Notes: generated from the sequence alone by a model not told the origin. DNA of 64,000 nt from Symbiodinium natans (GCA_905221605.1 CAJNDS010000469.1:434185-498184), one strand, 5' to 3'. Shown: positions 20,160-30,819, counted from the first letter of the stretch. Numbers and translations: made by a program.

Positions 20160-21530
20160 GTCTCACATTCCCTTTGCAGACTCGAACGGCGCAACAAGGG
20201 TTCCGGGTTCTTGAGCTTTTGAGTTTGTAAAAGGTTTTTGGATGCTTCTTCTAGGGTTGCTGAATCCTTTTAGGGTGTAGTTTCTTTGAAAGACAAAGAA
20301 GGTGTTCTGGGGCTGTATGGTTTTAGGAGTTAGGGTTTAGAACTTAGGTTTGGGGATTGGGTTTAAGGGCCCTAAAAAACCCTAAACCCAAAAACCCTAA
20401 AACCCCTGAACCCCAGAACCTAAACCCCAAACCTCAAACCCCAAGCCCCAAACCCTAAACCCTAAACCCCCAACCCTAAAACCCTAAACCTTCTGCCTGA
20501 AAGCCCCAAGCCAGCCTGCCTGATCCGCTTCCGTCTGCAGGACGAAGATGACTCCTCAAACGCCGGACGAAGCACCCAAAAACAACGGCGGCCCTACACC
20601 CTAAACCCTAAACCCTAAACCCTTAAACCCTAAACCCTAAACGCTACACCCTATGAAGTCTGCACAGCACGTATAGGTCCGGAATGCTTTAGGGTCTGTC
20701 ATGCAGAGTTTTGAGCGCTTACGGTTCAGATTCCAATTTCGGGCGTTTGCCCCAGGAGTTAGGATTTAGGGTTTGCGGTTTAGGGCTTAGGGTTTAGGGT
20801 TTGGTGTTTAGGTCACCTAAGTCCTTGAAGATTCCCCAAGCCAACAAAACTTCTGGGCCTTGCCCCACCCGCAACAATCAGGGAGAGCTGCGAACGTCAA
20901 ACTCGGTTGGGCTTAAGGCTTAGGCTTTCAAACTCTGGGTTCGACGCATGACTGGGCCTAAACCCTAAACCCTACACCGTACACCCTACATCCTTACACA
21001 CTACATCCTAAACCCTAAACCCTAAGGAAACTGAACAGCCGACATTATAAGGTTCTTCAGATCTCCCAACTGAGGGGAGAAAGGTTGACCCTTGAGCGTT
21101 AAGAGGAGTTTAGGGTTGAGGGTTTAGGGTTTAGGGTCAGGGTGTGGGGTTTAGGGTTTAGAGTTTGGGGTTAGGGGTGCAGGGTTTAGGGTTTAGGGTT
21201 TAGGGTTTAGGGTTTAGGGTTTAGGGTTTAGGGTTTAGGGTTTAGGGTTTAGGGTTTAGGGTACACATCAACAGGCTAAAGGCTGCCCAGCACCTACTAT
21301 AGGTCCAGAAAGCTTCAGGGTCTGCCATGCAGAGTTTTGGATCTAGGGTGCTTGGCCTAGGGTTTAGGGTTTGAGGTTTAGGGTTTGAGGTTCAGGGTTT
21401 AGGGTTTAGGGTTTAGGGTTTAGGGTTTAGGGTTTTGGGTTTTGGGTTTTGGGTTTAGGGTTTTGGGTTTAGGGTTTTGGGTTTAGGGTTTTGGGTTTAG
21501 GGTTTAGGGCCACAGACGTGGCTGCCCTAC
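20160..21530. repeat. Intron 20.2-21.5 kb
   Basis: Unique islands at 20,160-20,340, 20,500-20,590, 20,810-20,960 and 21,020-21,110 with no secure exon (20,830-20,930 has an open minus frame AQKFCWLGESS). CCCTAAA 20,592-20,655; TTTAGGG 21,115-21,262 and 21,360-21,510. Two related copies of a 60-70 bp repeat lie at 20,645-20,715 and 21,265-21,345. Confidence 0.7.
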
Positions 21531-21532
21531 GC

Positions 21533-21588
21533 TCCTTTGAACAGTGTCTGCGGCAGCTGAATGGCGGTTTCGTACCAGCCGCCCAGCC
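21533..21588 (-). CDS. Candidate exon (LGGWYETAIQLPQTLFKG)
   Basis: Acceptor CTAAG|G, 18 codons after two bases, donor GCGTAG. Strong protein-like island between telomeric arrays; family unknown. Confidence 0.58.
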
Positions 21589-21836
21589 CTTAGAGAGGGT
21601 TCTGAGGCTTCACACCCGTTTCTGGAGAAATTCGGGTTTAGGGTTTAGGGTTCAGGTTTAGGGATTGGGGTTTAGGGTTTAGGGTTTTAGGGTTTAAGGC
21701 TTTGGGGTTTAGGGTTTACAGTTTAGGGACCCCGAGGCCCCAGGCGGCCCAAGCAACACACCCTCGAAGTGTTTGCAGGGTTTAGGGTTCAGGGTTCAGG
21801 GTTCAGGGTTTAGGGTTTAGGGTAGCTCTTGTCAGC

Positions 21837-21871
21837 CAGGACACTGACCGCCGGCAGCGCTGCCAGCGATC
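21837..21871 (-). CDS. Candidate exon (SLAALPAVSVL)
   Basis: Acceptor AGACAG|G, donor GCTGAC. Hydrophobic; weakly like the SLPxxxN stretch late in ABCA extracellular loops, but too short to claim. Confidence 0.48.
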
Positions 21872-21889
21872 CTGTCTCCTTCAGGGTCT

Positions 21890-22660
21890 AGGCGATTTAG
21901 GGTTTAGGGTTTAGGATTTGCGGTTTGGGGTTTAGGGTAGCCTAAAACCCTAAGACCCTAAAATCAGAAAACCCTAAAACCCTAGAATCATAAACCCTAA
22001 CACCCTCAAACCCTAAAACCCCAAAACCCCAAAACCCTAAACACCCTGAAACCCTAAATCCCTAAACCCCTAAACCCGAAACGCCTCAGGGGAATGGGAT
22101 CAGGAGCTTTGGACTTAGGGTTGTGGGAAGCCCAGGGACTTCGTACTATGGTGCCTGGGGACGTTACACGCGTCTTGGCTTAGGGCTAAGGGTTTAGGGT
22201 TTAGAGGTTTAGGGTTTAGGGTTTAGGGCTAGGGTTTAGGGTTAGGATTTAGGGTTTAGGGTTTAGGGTTTAGGGCCCGACCCCACCACTGAACAGCCTG
22301 AACTGCACCCTGTAGCCCCCCCAAAATCGGGTCTTGAGTTTAGGATTCGTTTTCATATGGGTAGTTCTGTAAATTAGGCGTCCCTTTTAGGGTCCTTCTG
22401 TTAAGGGTGCCGTACTCTGTAGGGGTTCCAAAAAGGAACCCTCATTTTAGAGAACTACGTACCCATATGGCTGATATGGTTTACAGAGGTTTCCGCTTGA
22501 CGCACAACCGGGGTGTCACCTCGGTTCATGCCTGTTTTGCCGTTTGTGGCATGAGGCTAGGGATTTATAGGGTTTAAGGTGTATTGCTTATAGGTTTTAG
22601 GGACTAAAAACCGTCAACCCTAACCCTAAACCCTAAACCTCAAAAGACCCACCATGCGGC
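21890..22660. repeat. Intron with TTTAGGG blocks and a MITE-like element
   Basis: TTTAGGG 21,897-21,940 and 22,185-22,275, CCCTAAAA variants 21,945-22,080, palindromic element 22,354-22,469. Confidence 0.75.
22354..22469. mobile_element. Palindromic element with CATATGGGTA ends
   Basis: CATATGGGTAGTTCTGTAAA at the left, and at the right the inverse of CATATGGGTACGTAGTTCTC. Non-coding, MITE-like. Confidence 0.65.
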
Positions 22661-22708
22661 CTCAAAGAACTCCCGCGTGGCCGCTTCCCAAACGGAGGAG
22701 TCGGAGGC
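22661..22708 (-). CDS. Candidate exon (ASDSSVWEAATREFFE)
   Basis: Acceptor TGCGAG|G, 16 codons, donor GCCGCA. Resembles the exon at 19.8 kb (ASEATWQAAFE), which hints at an internal protein repeat. Confidence 0.6.
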
Positions 22709-22744
22709 CTCGCAGGGGCGTGCGAAGTTATGGTTTTTAGGGCC

Positions 22745-24300
22745 CTTAAGGGTTTAGGGTTTAGGGTTTAGGGTTTAGGGTTTAGGGTTTAGGGTTTAGG
22801 GTCTGGGGTTTAGGGTTTAGGGTTTAGGGTTTAGGGTTTAGGGTTTAGGGTTTAGGGTTTAGGGATACACCCTGGAGCCACCCTAAGAGCCCCAGCGAGC
22901 GAATGTTCGAGCCAGCCTCGATCATTCCACCCGGGAGCTGCCAGAGACCGCTCTTGCCTCTGCAATTGGGGGGTGGGGGGGGGTAGGGTTTAGGGTTTAG
23001 GGTTTAGGGTTTAGGGTTTAGGGTTTAGGGTTTAGGGTTTAGGGTTTAGGGTTTAGGGTTTAGGGTTTAGGGTTTAGGGTTAGGTTTAGGGTTTAGGGTT
23101 TAGGGTTTAGGGTTTAGGGTTTAGGGTTTAGGGTTTAGGGTTTAGGGTTTAGGGTTTAGGGTTTAGGGTTTAGGGTTTAGGTGTTTAGGGGTTTAGGGGT
23201 TTAGGGTTTAGGGTTTAGGGTTTAGGGTTTAGGGTTTAGGGTTTAGGGTTTAGGGTTTAGGGTTTAGGGTCCGCCGACCCTGGCGGCGTGTTGGATGGGA
23301 AAAGGAGGTGAAAACCTCCCTCCAAAACGCGGCGGGGGGGGGGGAGGGGGGGGTACCCGGGCAGCTTTTCCATGGAGGGTCAGGCCACCCACACCGCATA
23401 AACTCACGGACCATAGGCGGTTTCGCACAGGAATAGGGGTCCTTTGGGAAAAAACCCACCTACCCCCTACCCCCCCCTCCCGGTTGCTGGGCTAAGTGAT
23501 GGGGGCTTGGCCCCTACCCCTCTCTGTCCGGTTGTTGGGCTTGAATTGATGGGGCTGCCCTCCTTCAAGCTGGCTTCAGCTCCTGTTTTTGTCCTGGTGC
23601 TACCCCCTACCCCGCCCCCCCAACGTTTCACACAGCCTCAAGTAAATCAACTTTTGGCATCCTTTGAGCTGACGAGCGCGTTTAAACCTTTCAACTATGC
23701 TCCAGCGGGGTCGGCGGCTTGAGCCGGAGGCTCTTAAATTTAGGGTTTAGGGTTTAGGGTTTAGGGTTTAGGGTTTAGGGTTTAGGGTTTAGGGTTTAGG
23801 GTTTAGGGTTTAGGGTTTAGGGTTTAGGGTTTAGGGTTTAGGGTTTAGGGCTTAGTGTTTAGGGCTTAGGGTTTAGGGTTTAGGGTTCAGGGTTCAGTTA
23901 GGGTTTAGGGTTTAGGGTTTAGGGTTTAGGGTTTAGGGTTTAGGGTTTAGGGTTTGCTATACTGAACTTGGAGCCCTCGCCAAATTTTTTGTTTTAGCTG
24001 TTTCTTGGGAATTATAGTGCACAAAACTTTAAAATTATTCCCAAGAATCCGAAAGCTTGGGGATGGGGGTTTAGGGTTTATAGCATTCGGGTGGCTTAAA
24101 CCCTCATTTCGGCTTGGAGCTCCAAGGTTTGGTGTGATTCGGGATCTGACTTTAGGGCTGTGGTTTGGAGACATTTCGAGGCTTTAGTTTAGGGTTTCGG
24201 GTTTCAGGTTTAGGGTTTAGGGCAAGGACCCGGAGTAGGCCCTTATTGTTTAGGGCTTACGGTTTCGGGTTCAGGGATTAGGGTTTAGGGTTCAGGGCTT
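22745..24300. repeat. Large (TTTAGGG)n arrays
   Basis: 22,746-22,865, 22,985-23,270 (about 40 units, the longest array) and 23,738-23,955, all G-strand on the plus strand. The island 22,866-22,975 has ambiguous open minus frames (SGLWQLPGGMIEAGSN or RQERSLAAPGWNDRGW). 23,270-23,735 is unique and C-rich with no secure gene. 23,956-24,190 is also unique. Confidence 0.88.
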
Positions 24301-24320
24301 AGGGCCAACACACAGGGTAC

Positions 24321-24358
24321 AGCAAAGCGACGCCCGCGGACAAGGAAGAGCTCTTCGC
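24321..24358 (-). CDS. Candidate exon (EELFLVRGRRFA)
   Basis: Acceptor GTGCAG|G, donor GTACCC. The phase does not match the preceding candidate exon directly, so an exon may be missing or the frame wrong. Confidence 0.35.
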
Positions 24359-24359
24359 C

Positions 24360-25440
24360 TGCACGGTTCGGGGTCTAGGTTTAGGGTTAGGGTTTAGGGT
24401 TTAGGCTTTGGGTTTAGGGTTTAGGGTTTAGGGTTTAGGGCTTAGGGTTTAGGGCTTAGGGTTTAGGGTTTAGGGTGTAAGGCTTAGGGTTTAGGGATTC
24501 TACAAGCCCCAAGTTCCCTCAAACCCTGAAACCCTCAACCCCAAAGCCCAAGACCCTTAAAGCTACTAGAACCTACTAGGATTTAGGGCTGGGGTTTCGG
24601 GTTTAGGGTTTGGGGTTCAGGGTTCAGGGTTTAGTGGAGGCCACCCTCACATTGAAAACAGCACTCTCCAGGAGGTTCTTCTCATACGGTTTAGGGCTTA
24701 GGGATTTTGGCTTCAGGTTTACGGACACAGCCTCAAGGGCAAACCCGCCCTTGGACCTAACCTCTAAATCCCAAGCCCTAAAATCCCTAAGCCCTGACCC
24801 CGAAATACAAAGCCTTTCTAGGATTAGGGTTCAGGGTCGCAAGAAGCTTTTAGGTGCTGTATAGGGATGTCGACGTAGGTTTCTAAGTCCCAAGTTCCCT
24901 ACATAGTTCGATACTCACCAACCCCATCCCCCCCCCCCGGCTGGCCCGCGGAGCTACAACTCCAAACCCTGAACCCTTAACACTGAACCCTTGAGCCGTC
25001 AACCCTAAACCCTGAACCCCTAGACCCTACACCCTAAACCCCTGAACCCTAAAAGCCCTCAGGCCTCAACCCCAAACCTCAAACCCACCCCAAGCCCGAA
25101 ACCGCCTAAGGGGTGAGGTTGGGGCTGGTGCGGGGCTAAGGGCTTGCAGGCTTGGTGTAGGGTTTAGGGTTTGGGGGTTTTGGGCTTACGGGTTTGGGGG
25201 CAACGAGATGGTTCAGGGTGTTGCAGTTGGGGGGATTTAGGGGTTGAGGGCTTTAGGACTATTTTGGCCTTTGTAGATTTAAGGGATTTGTTTCATGATT
25301 TGAGGGTAGGTTTGGGGATCTCGGGGATTTCGGGTTGTTGGGATTTGTTATTTTATTTTACTTTTTTCTTTTTTTTTTGGGGGGGGGGGTTCAGGGTGTG
25401 TGGGTTTTAGGCTTGGGGATTGTAGGGGTTTGGGGTTTAG
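24360..25440. repeat. Degenerate TTTAGGG and unique sequence
   Basis: Mixed units 24,370-24,500 and 24,575-24,640; 24,880-25,100 is C-rich degenerate; 25,150-25,445 is G/T-rich with a poly-T and poly-G tract at 25,350-25,390. No gene seen. Confidence 0.65.
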
Positions 25441-25462
25441 GGTTTAGGGCTAAGATGGTCGC

Positions 25463-25524
25463 ATCGATCTCTCCCACTCCCTCCTGCCTCGGAAGAGTGC
25501 TACGAAGGCTGCGGAGATCTCCTC
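25463..25524 (-). CDS. Candidate exon (EEISAAFVALFRGRREWERS)
   Basis: Acceptor TTGCAG|G, 20 codons plus two bases, donor GCGACC. Good protein-like composition with acidic, hydrophobic and basic stretches. Not assignable from sequence alone. Confidence 0.58.
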
Positions 25525-25529
25525 CTGCA

Positions 25530-25855
25530 AAACCCTAAACCCTAAACCCTAAACCCTAAACCCTAAGCCCTAAACCCTAAACCCTAAACCCTAAACCCTA
25601 AATTACTAAACCCCAAACCCATAGGGTTTAGGGTTTAGGGTTTAGGGCTTAGGGCTTAGGGCTTAGGGTTTAGGGTTTAGGGTTTAGGGGTTTAGGGTTT
25701 AGGGTTTAGGGTTTAGGGTTTAGGGTTTAGGGTTTAGGGTTTAGGGTTTAGGGTTTAGGGTTTAGGGTTTAGGGTTTAGGGTTTAGGGTTTAGGGTTTAG
25801 GGTTTAGGGTTTAGGGTTTAGGGTTTAGGGTTTAGGGTTTAGGGTTTACCCCAAG
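25530..25855. repeat. Opposed CCCTAAA and TTTAGGG arrays
   Basis: CCCTAAA 25,530-25,610 followed after 15 bp by TTTAGGG 25,624-25,850 (about 30 units): a head-to-head inverted pair able to form a long hairpin in RNA or single-stranded DNA. Confidence 0.92.
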
Positions 25856-26490
25856 CCCCAATCCCTCCCCTCAAATCTCGGTGGGGTGTGGGGGCTTCGA
25901 GCGCTTAGGCTTGAAGCCTACAGGAGTGAGGGTGGAGGATCTGCCGGTGAATCGCGAGATGCATCGGGGGGCTTGGGGTTTAGGGTTTAGGGTTTTGGGT
26001 TTAGGTTTCAGGGTTTGGGGTTTAGGGTTTAGGGTTTAGGGTTTAGGGTTTAGGGTTTAGGGTTTAGAGGAGGCGTATAGGGTCTAAACCCGAAACCCTC
26101 AACCCTAAACCCTAAATCAGGGGTCAGAGATGGGGGGGTATAAACCCAACATAAACCCCATTTGAATATAGACCCTTCATTAAAGCCGAAAGAACCCCCC
26201 TAAACCCTGCCCTATAAACCCTACACAAAAACTCCAAAAAAGTTAGGAACATCCTTATCCCCATACCCCAAAAGGTATACGAGAGGGAATCCCAGCTCTA
26301 GTCATCCTTAAAGCATGTGCCAACTTTTTGGGTGTTCACTGCTCAACCCTAAACCCTATACCCCAAACCCTAAACCCTAAACCCTAAACCCTAAACCCTA
26401 AACCCTAAACCCTAAACCCTAAACCCCAAACCCTAAACCCTAAACCCTAAACCCTAAACCCTAAACCCCAAACCCCAAACCCAAGTTACA
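25855..26490. repeat. Unique island and telomeric arrays
   Basis: The island 25,856-25,975 has no clear exon (a short frame FKPKRSKPPHPTEI exists). TTTAGGG 25,976-26,070; unique AT-richer 26,115-26,340; CCCTAAA/CCCCAAA 26,343-26,484. Confidence 0.75.
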
Positions 26491-26498
26491 AGAGCGGC

Positions 26499-26553
26499 CT
26501 TGTAGTGGCGCACCAGCGGCAGCTGTGCTCGCATCTCCTCTTTGCTTAGAACC
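26499..26553 (-). CDS. Candidate exon (VLSKEEMRAQLPLVRHYK)
   Basis: Acceptor TTCAG|G, 18 codons after one base, donor GCCGCT. Amphipathic helix-like; family not recognised. Confidence 0.6.
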
Positions 26554-26579
26554 CTGAAGGGGTTCAGCCCCAATAACGC

Positions 26580-27060
26580 CAGGAGGGTTTAGGGTTTAGG
26601 GTTTAGGGTTTAGGGTTTAGGGTTTAGGGTTTAGGGTTTAGGGTTTAGGGTTTAGGGTTTAGGGTTTAGGGTTTAGGGTTATGGTTTAGGGTTTAGGGTT
26701 TAGGGTTTAGGGTTTAGGGTTTAGGGTTTAGGGTTTAGGGTTTAGGGTTTAGGGTTTAGCCCCCACCTCCGACCCATGCACACCAAATCTTGCTTTCCAA
26801 CACTAAACCCTAAGCCCTAACTGTGAAACTGAACGCTAAACCCTCTAAACCTTGAACCCTTGAACCCTTGAACCCTTGAACCCTTGAACCCTTGAACCCT
26901 TGAACCCTTGAACCCTTGAACCCTTGAACCCTTGAACCCTTGAACCCTTGAACCCTTGAACCCTTAAACCCTAAACCCTAAACCCTAAGCCCTAAACCCT
27001 AAGCCCTAAACCCTAAACCCTAAACCCTAAACCCTAAACCCTAAACCCTAAACCCTAGTC
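26580..27060. repeat. (TTTAGGG)n then (CCCTTGAA)n then CCCTAAA
   Basis: G-strand 26,585-26,760 (about 25 units). The octamer CCCTTGAA array 26,848-26,963 (about 14 units) changes abruptly to CCCTAAA 26,964-27,058. Confidence 0.92.
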
Positions 27061-27375
27061 GGGGAGGTCCCGTGGTGGAGCCGCATGCCACGGCGGGCGT
27101 GGCGCCGCCATGGTGCAGTGGCCGGGCAGGGTATTCAGGGTTTAGGGTTTAAGGTTTAGAAAGGGTTTAGGGTTTAGGGTTTAGGGTTTAGGGTTTAGGG
27201 TTTAGGGTTTAGGGTTTAGGGTTTAGGGTTTAGGGTTTAGGGTTTAGGGTTTAGGGTTTAGGGTTTAGGGTTTAGGTTTCGGTTCAGGGTTTAGGGTTTA
27301 GGGCTTAGGGTTTAGGGCTTCGGGTTTAGGGTTTAGGGTTTAGGGGCGGCTTAAGGCTGAGGGTCTTGTGCTGAC
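27060..27375. repeat. Unique island then (TTTAGGG)n
   Basis: 27,060-27,135 is a GC-rich island without a clear acceptor on either strand; 27,158-27,345 is a G-strand array. Confidence 0.82.
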
Positions 27376-27408
27376 GCTCCAAAGAACGGCCAGCTCCATG
27401 TGTAGGCC
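27376..27408 (-). CDS. Candidate exon near 27.4 kb
   Basis: Acceptor CATCAG|G. Phase 0 reads GLHMELAVLWS; the other frame reads AYTWSWPFFG, also open. Donor GTCAGC. Non-repetitive, GC-balanced island between arrays. Confidence 0.42.
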
Positions 27409-27449
27409 CTGATGTGCTACAAAAGCAGCTGCGTGCGGCGAGCCCTAAT

Positions 27450-28290
27450 CTTAGGATTCAGGACCAAACCTACACCCTGAGCCCTTTTAAACCCCTAACC
27501 CTAAACCCTAAACCCTAAACCCCCTAAACCCGAAACCCTAAACCCTAAACCCTGGCTCTGAGGCTTGAGGGCCCAGCTCTGGTTCTGGTTTGGGGGGGGG
27601 CGGGGCCGCGGTACTTATGCCCATGATGGGTTTGGGAGTTCGTGGTTAATCACGGCACTTGCAATGCTTCTGATCTCAAGAAGCAAAGCGAAAGAGAATG
27701 ACAGAATGTAAAGAACATAATTAAGAGAAGACAAGACAAGAAAAGAAAGAATGAAAAGCAAGAACGAAAAAGAGAGAGGGAGAGAGATTCTATGCGTACC
27801 ACATATTTGCCGTAGAGATTAGAGCTGGCAAACACCAATGCCGGGCACCACAGCCTAAGCACAAGCTCTGAAACTAGGGTTTAGGGTTTAGGGTTTCGGG
27901 TTTAGGGTTCTAACCCTAGTATAGGCCCACAAAAAAATTGGAAGATACAGCCGAATGAAAACCCTGCAGCACATGTTGTAGAACCAGATGAAGCCTAAGA
28001 ACAGACAACCCTACTTGGAGTTTCAGGGCACTTATAAGCCTAACTATAACTGCACTTATAAGCCCCCTAAGTCCCCCAAGTAGGCTATAAGTCGACTTAT
28101 CACTGTGGTTATAAGTACCCATGAACCTCCAAGTTAACCCTGAACCCTAAACCCTAAATCCTAAACCCTAAACCTTAAACCCTAAACCCTAAACCCTAAA
28201 CCCTAAACCCTAATTAAACCCTAAACCCTAAACTCTGCGTATCAAACGCAGACTCCAAGTGCCTCCTCCACCCGCATGGAGGCGGCGCTA
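27450..28290. repeat. Intron 27.45-28.29 kb
   Basis: CCCTAAA 27,495-27,552; a purine-rich AAGAGAAAG stretch 27,660-27,800; MITE-like element 28,012-28,135; CCCTAAA 28,138-28,235. No gene seen. Confidence 0.75.
28012..28135. mobile_element. MITE-like family 2, copy a
   Basis: Left end TACTTGGAGTTTCAGGGCAC and right end GGTTATAAGTACCCATGAAC followed by CTCCAAGT are inverted relatives. The interior has several TATAAGTxxACTTATA motifs. Confidence 0.75.
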
Positions 28291-28292
28291 GC

Positions 28293-28334
28293 ATCGGGCG
28301 GGCTGTGGAGGCGGAGGTCGCGCGTCCAGGGTCC
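28293..28334 (-). CDS. Candidate exon GPWTRDLRLHSPPD
   Basis: Acceptor CTCCAG|G, 14 codons, donor GCTAGC; phase 0 agrees with the upstream exon. The frame is open beyond both ends (to SLSLQ and ASAASMRVEEALG), so the limits may be wider. Confidence 0.5.
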
Positions 28335-28364
28335 CTGGAGGCTGAGGCTCTCTGAGAGAAGGTT

Positions 28365-29030
28365 TAGGGTTTAGGGTTTGGGGGTTAGGGGTTTAGGGTT
28401 TAGGGCTGAGTCCAGGGCTGATAGAGTTTTTTGTTCAGGAGAGAACCAGCGAAACCAGCTTTTGGGCTCAGGAGCCTTCGGGGTGGTTCACATTGGGGGT
28501 TAGGTCGCAGGGTCGCTTCACGCTTCGGGGCTCAAGGCTTCGGATTGAGGAGCTTGGGTGGGTAAACCCTAAACCCTCAACCCTAAACCCTAAACCCGAA
28601 ACCCTAAACCCCAAACCTTGTTACACCCTAAATAAATCCTAAACCAGGGGGCTTTAGGGGGGAAGGAGGGATGCTTTTTTGTGACGGGAGCCCCTGCACT
28701 GGCAGGGCTGTAGCACTCGAAGCACCTGACTCTTGGCTTTCGAATCTTTTCGGGCTTAAGCTTTAGGGTTTAGGGTTTAGGGTTTTGGGTTTAGGGTTTA
28801 GGGTTTAGGGTTTAGGGTTTAGGGTTTAGGGTTTAGGGTTTAGGGTTTAGGGTTTAGGGTTTAGGGTTTAGGGTTTAGGGTTTAGGGTTTAGGGTTTAGG
28901 GTTTGGGTTTGGGTCTAGGGTGCCGGAAAGCTTTCTTCATACGCAACAAGCCCCATCAAAACCCCCCCCCCCCCCCCCCGCCCTCCGGCCCCCATCTTCG
29001 AGCCTGCGAAGGCTCGAGAACGGCCTGCGC
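28365..29030. repeat. Intron 28.4-29.0 kb
   Basis: Short TTTAGGG block 28,363-28,410, CCCTAAA 28,563-28,620, (TTTAGGG)n 28,764-28,905 and a poly-C tract 28,963-28,980. Confidence 0.82.
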
Positions 29031-29080
29031 GCTCTCCGGGTCCAGGGAGGGCAGGTGGGAGAACTCCACGGTGTCTGGGC
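29031..29080 (-). CDS. Candidate exon (DTVEFSHLPSLDPES)
   Basis: Acceptor AAAAG|G, 16 codons PDTVEFSHLPSLDPES, donor GCGCAG. The edges are like those of the NBD exons, but the sequence is unassigned. Confidence 0.58.
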
Positions 29081-29109
29081 CTTTTGCGGATTCAAGGGAT
29101 TTACGGATT

Positions 29110-29750
29110 TAGGGATTGAGAGTTTAGGGTTTAGGGTATAGAGTTTAGGGTTTAGGGCTGAGGGTTTAGGGTTTCGGGCGATGTCTGGGCCTAGGGACTG
29201 AAGGAGGGACCCTTATAAGGGACCTTCGGGTTTGTTTTGGGGGTTATTTAGGGGGAATAAGATCAAGGGTAAGTTCCCTCCTTACACCCCTTAAGAAGAG
29301 CGATCCATACAGGGGCCTAAGCGAAGTTACATGGTGCCTTAATATAGGGGGAATATAGGGAGGGATCATGAAACCACCCTTACAAAGGGGGGGGGGGGGG
29401 CAGGGGGGAGGGACCACAACTACGACTGCCGACTGTGGCACAGTTCTGCTTCCATGAGTGTGGGAACAACCGAAGCTTACTTCATGACCCCTTTTTGTTG
29501 GACAATCTACATATACACGCCCTAAACCCTAAGCCCAAAACCCAAAACCCTAAAGGAACCCCAAATCCCGAGGTCGCCACAAAGAAACTCTGAGTTTAGG
29601 GTAGGCACTCCAACCCGAAAAACTAAAACCTAAACCCGAAACCCTGAACCCTAAACCCTAAACTGTAAAGCTTCTTTGTGGGTGGAGGGCTTCAGGGTTT
29701 GGTGTTTAGGCGATAGGGTTTAGGGTTTAGGGCTTCAGGGTTTAGATCGA
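29110..29750. repeat. Intron 29.1-29.75 kb
   Basis: TTTAGGG-like 29,120-29,175; family-6 element 29,193-29,294; CCCTAAA variants 29,520-29,560 and 29,630-29,665. No gene seen. Confidence 0.7.
29193..29294. mobile_element. MITE-like family 6, copy b
   Basis: Starts GGGACTGAAGGAGGGACCC and ends TTCCCTCCTTACACCCCTTA; the ends are inverted (AAGGAGGGA versus TCCCTCCTT). Confidence 0.65.
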
Positions 29751-29752
29751 AC

Positions 29753-29783
29753 CTGTGCCGTCGCCGTAGTGCTTGTTGTAATC
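29753..29783 (-). CDS. Candidate exon DYNKHYGDGT
   Basis: Acceptor GGACAG|G, donor GT within GGTTCG. Polar, fits an extracellular loop; no family match. Confidence 0.48.
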
Positions 29784-29839
29784 CTGTCCGGGGCGGTGTC
29801 CGCGTTCCACGGGAACTCAATACCCCTGAAGGGAATAGG

Positions 29840-30745
29840 GCTCAGAGCTTAGGGTTTAGGGTGAAGGGACATAGGGTTCCCTGTGAACAGCATGCAGATT
29901 GGCGTAGGTCGCGCAGGGTTGAGGGCGAATCGCTTCGGCTGCCTCAGCCCTACACCCTCAACCCGAACCCTGTCAACCGTTTAGACCCTATTAGCCCGAC
30001 AAGCCGTGTAAACCCCACAACAATAAACCCCGAGGGCTGGGATAAACGAGCATGGTCCGACATCTACGCAGACGTGAGCCAGCAGCCCGACACCACTGAA
30101 CCCCGTACCCACCTCAACCCCGAATTCAGAAGCTCTACAGGAGCCCCGGAGCTTTTCTTCTAAGCCCCCGAACTTCAATCCCTAAGCCCCTAAACCCTAA
30201 ACCCTACACCCTAAACCATAAACCCTAAACCCTAAACCCAAAACCCTAGACCCTAAACCCTAAACCCTAAACCCTAAACCCTAAACCCTAAACCCTAAAC
30301 CCTAAACCCCAGGGGTTTAAAGTTCAGGGTTTGAAAGGTTGAGGACCGCCGCCGCCTCCACTGCAAGCGTCAAAGGCGGCTGGCTGCTGAAGACCACGTG
30401 CGACCTGGTGCCATGGCGGGCCAGGTTTAGGGTTTAGGGTTTAGGGTTTAGGGTTTAGGGTTTAGGGTTTAGGGTTTGGGGTTTGGGGTTTAGGGTTTCG
30501 GGCTTGGGTTTAGGGTATAGGCTTCAGGGTTTTAAAAGCTTTGGGTTTCATGCGTTCATGCGACCCATAGGCCTCCGGCGCCCAAACAACCCTGGGCATC
30601 TCCTTCAATAGGGTACCGGTGGGGGGACCCCTTTATGTTTCTCAAAGCACGGTCCGCCCTGTTACAAGACCCTGCAAAATGGAGCCCTCGACCCTAAACC
30701 CTAAAACCTTAAACCCTAAACCCTAAACCCCCATTTCTGAGGGGC
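29840..30745. repeat. Intron 29.8-30.7 kb
   Basis: Non-repetitive 29,850-30,180 with open frames on both strands but no clear splice edges; (CCCTAAA)n 30,188-30,310; (TTTAGGG)n 30,424-30,520; CCCTAAA 30,690-30,735. The micro-exon candidate at 30.39 kb lies inside. Confidence 0.7.
30385..30404 (-). CDS. Candidate micro-exon (RRTWSSA)
   Basis: Acceptor CACCAG|G and donor GCCAGC; in the phase left by the helix exon it reads RRTWSSA. Other frames are open, so this is tentative. It would be the start of the extracellular loop. Confidence 0.38.
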
Positions 30746-30795
30746 GGTGCAGGAGGACAAGGAAGAGGACCAGAGTTGCAGTGGGCATCAGCAGC
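30746..30795 (-). CDS. ABCA exon: first helix of TMD2
   Basis: Acceptor ACCCAG|G, 16 codons LLMPTATLVLFLVLLH, donor GCCCCT. It is strongly hydrophobic and follows RDKRALLCQ, exactly where ABCA has the helix xLLPxxFxLLxL. Confidence 0.8.
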
Positions 30796-30819
30796 CTGGG
30801 TGGAAGGAGTCGGGGTTTC

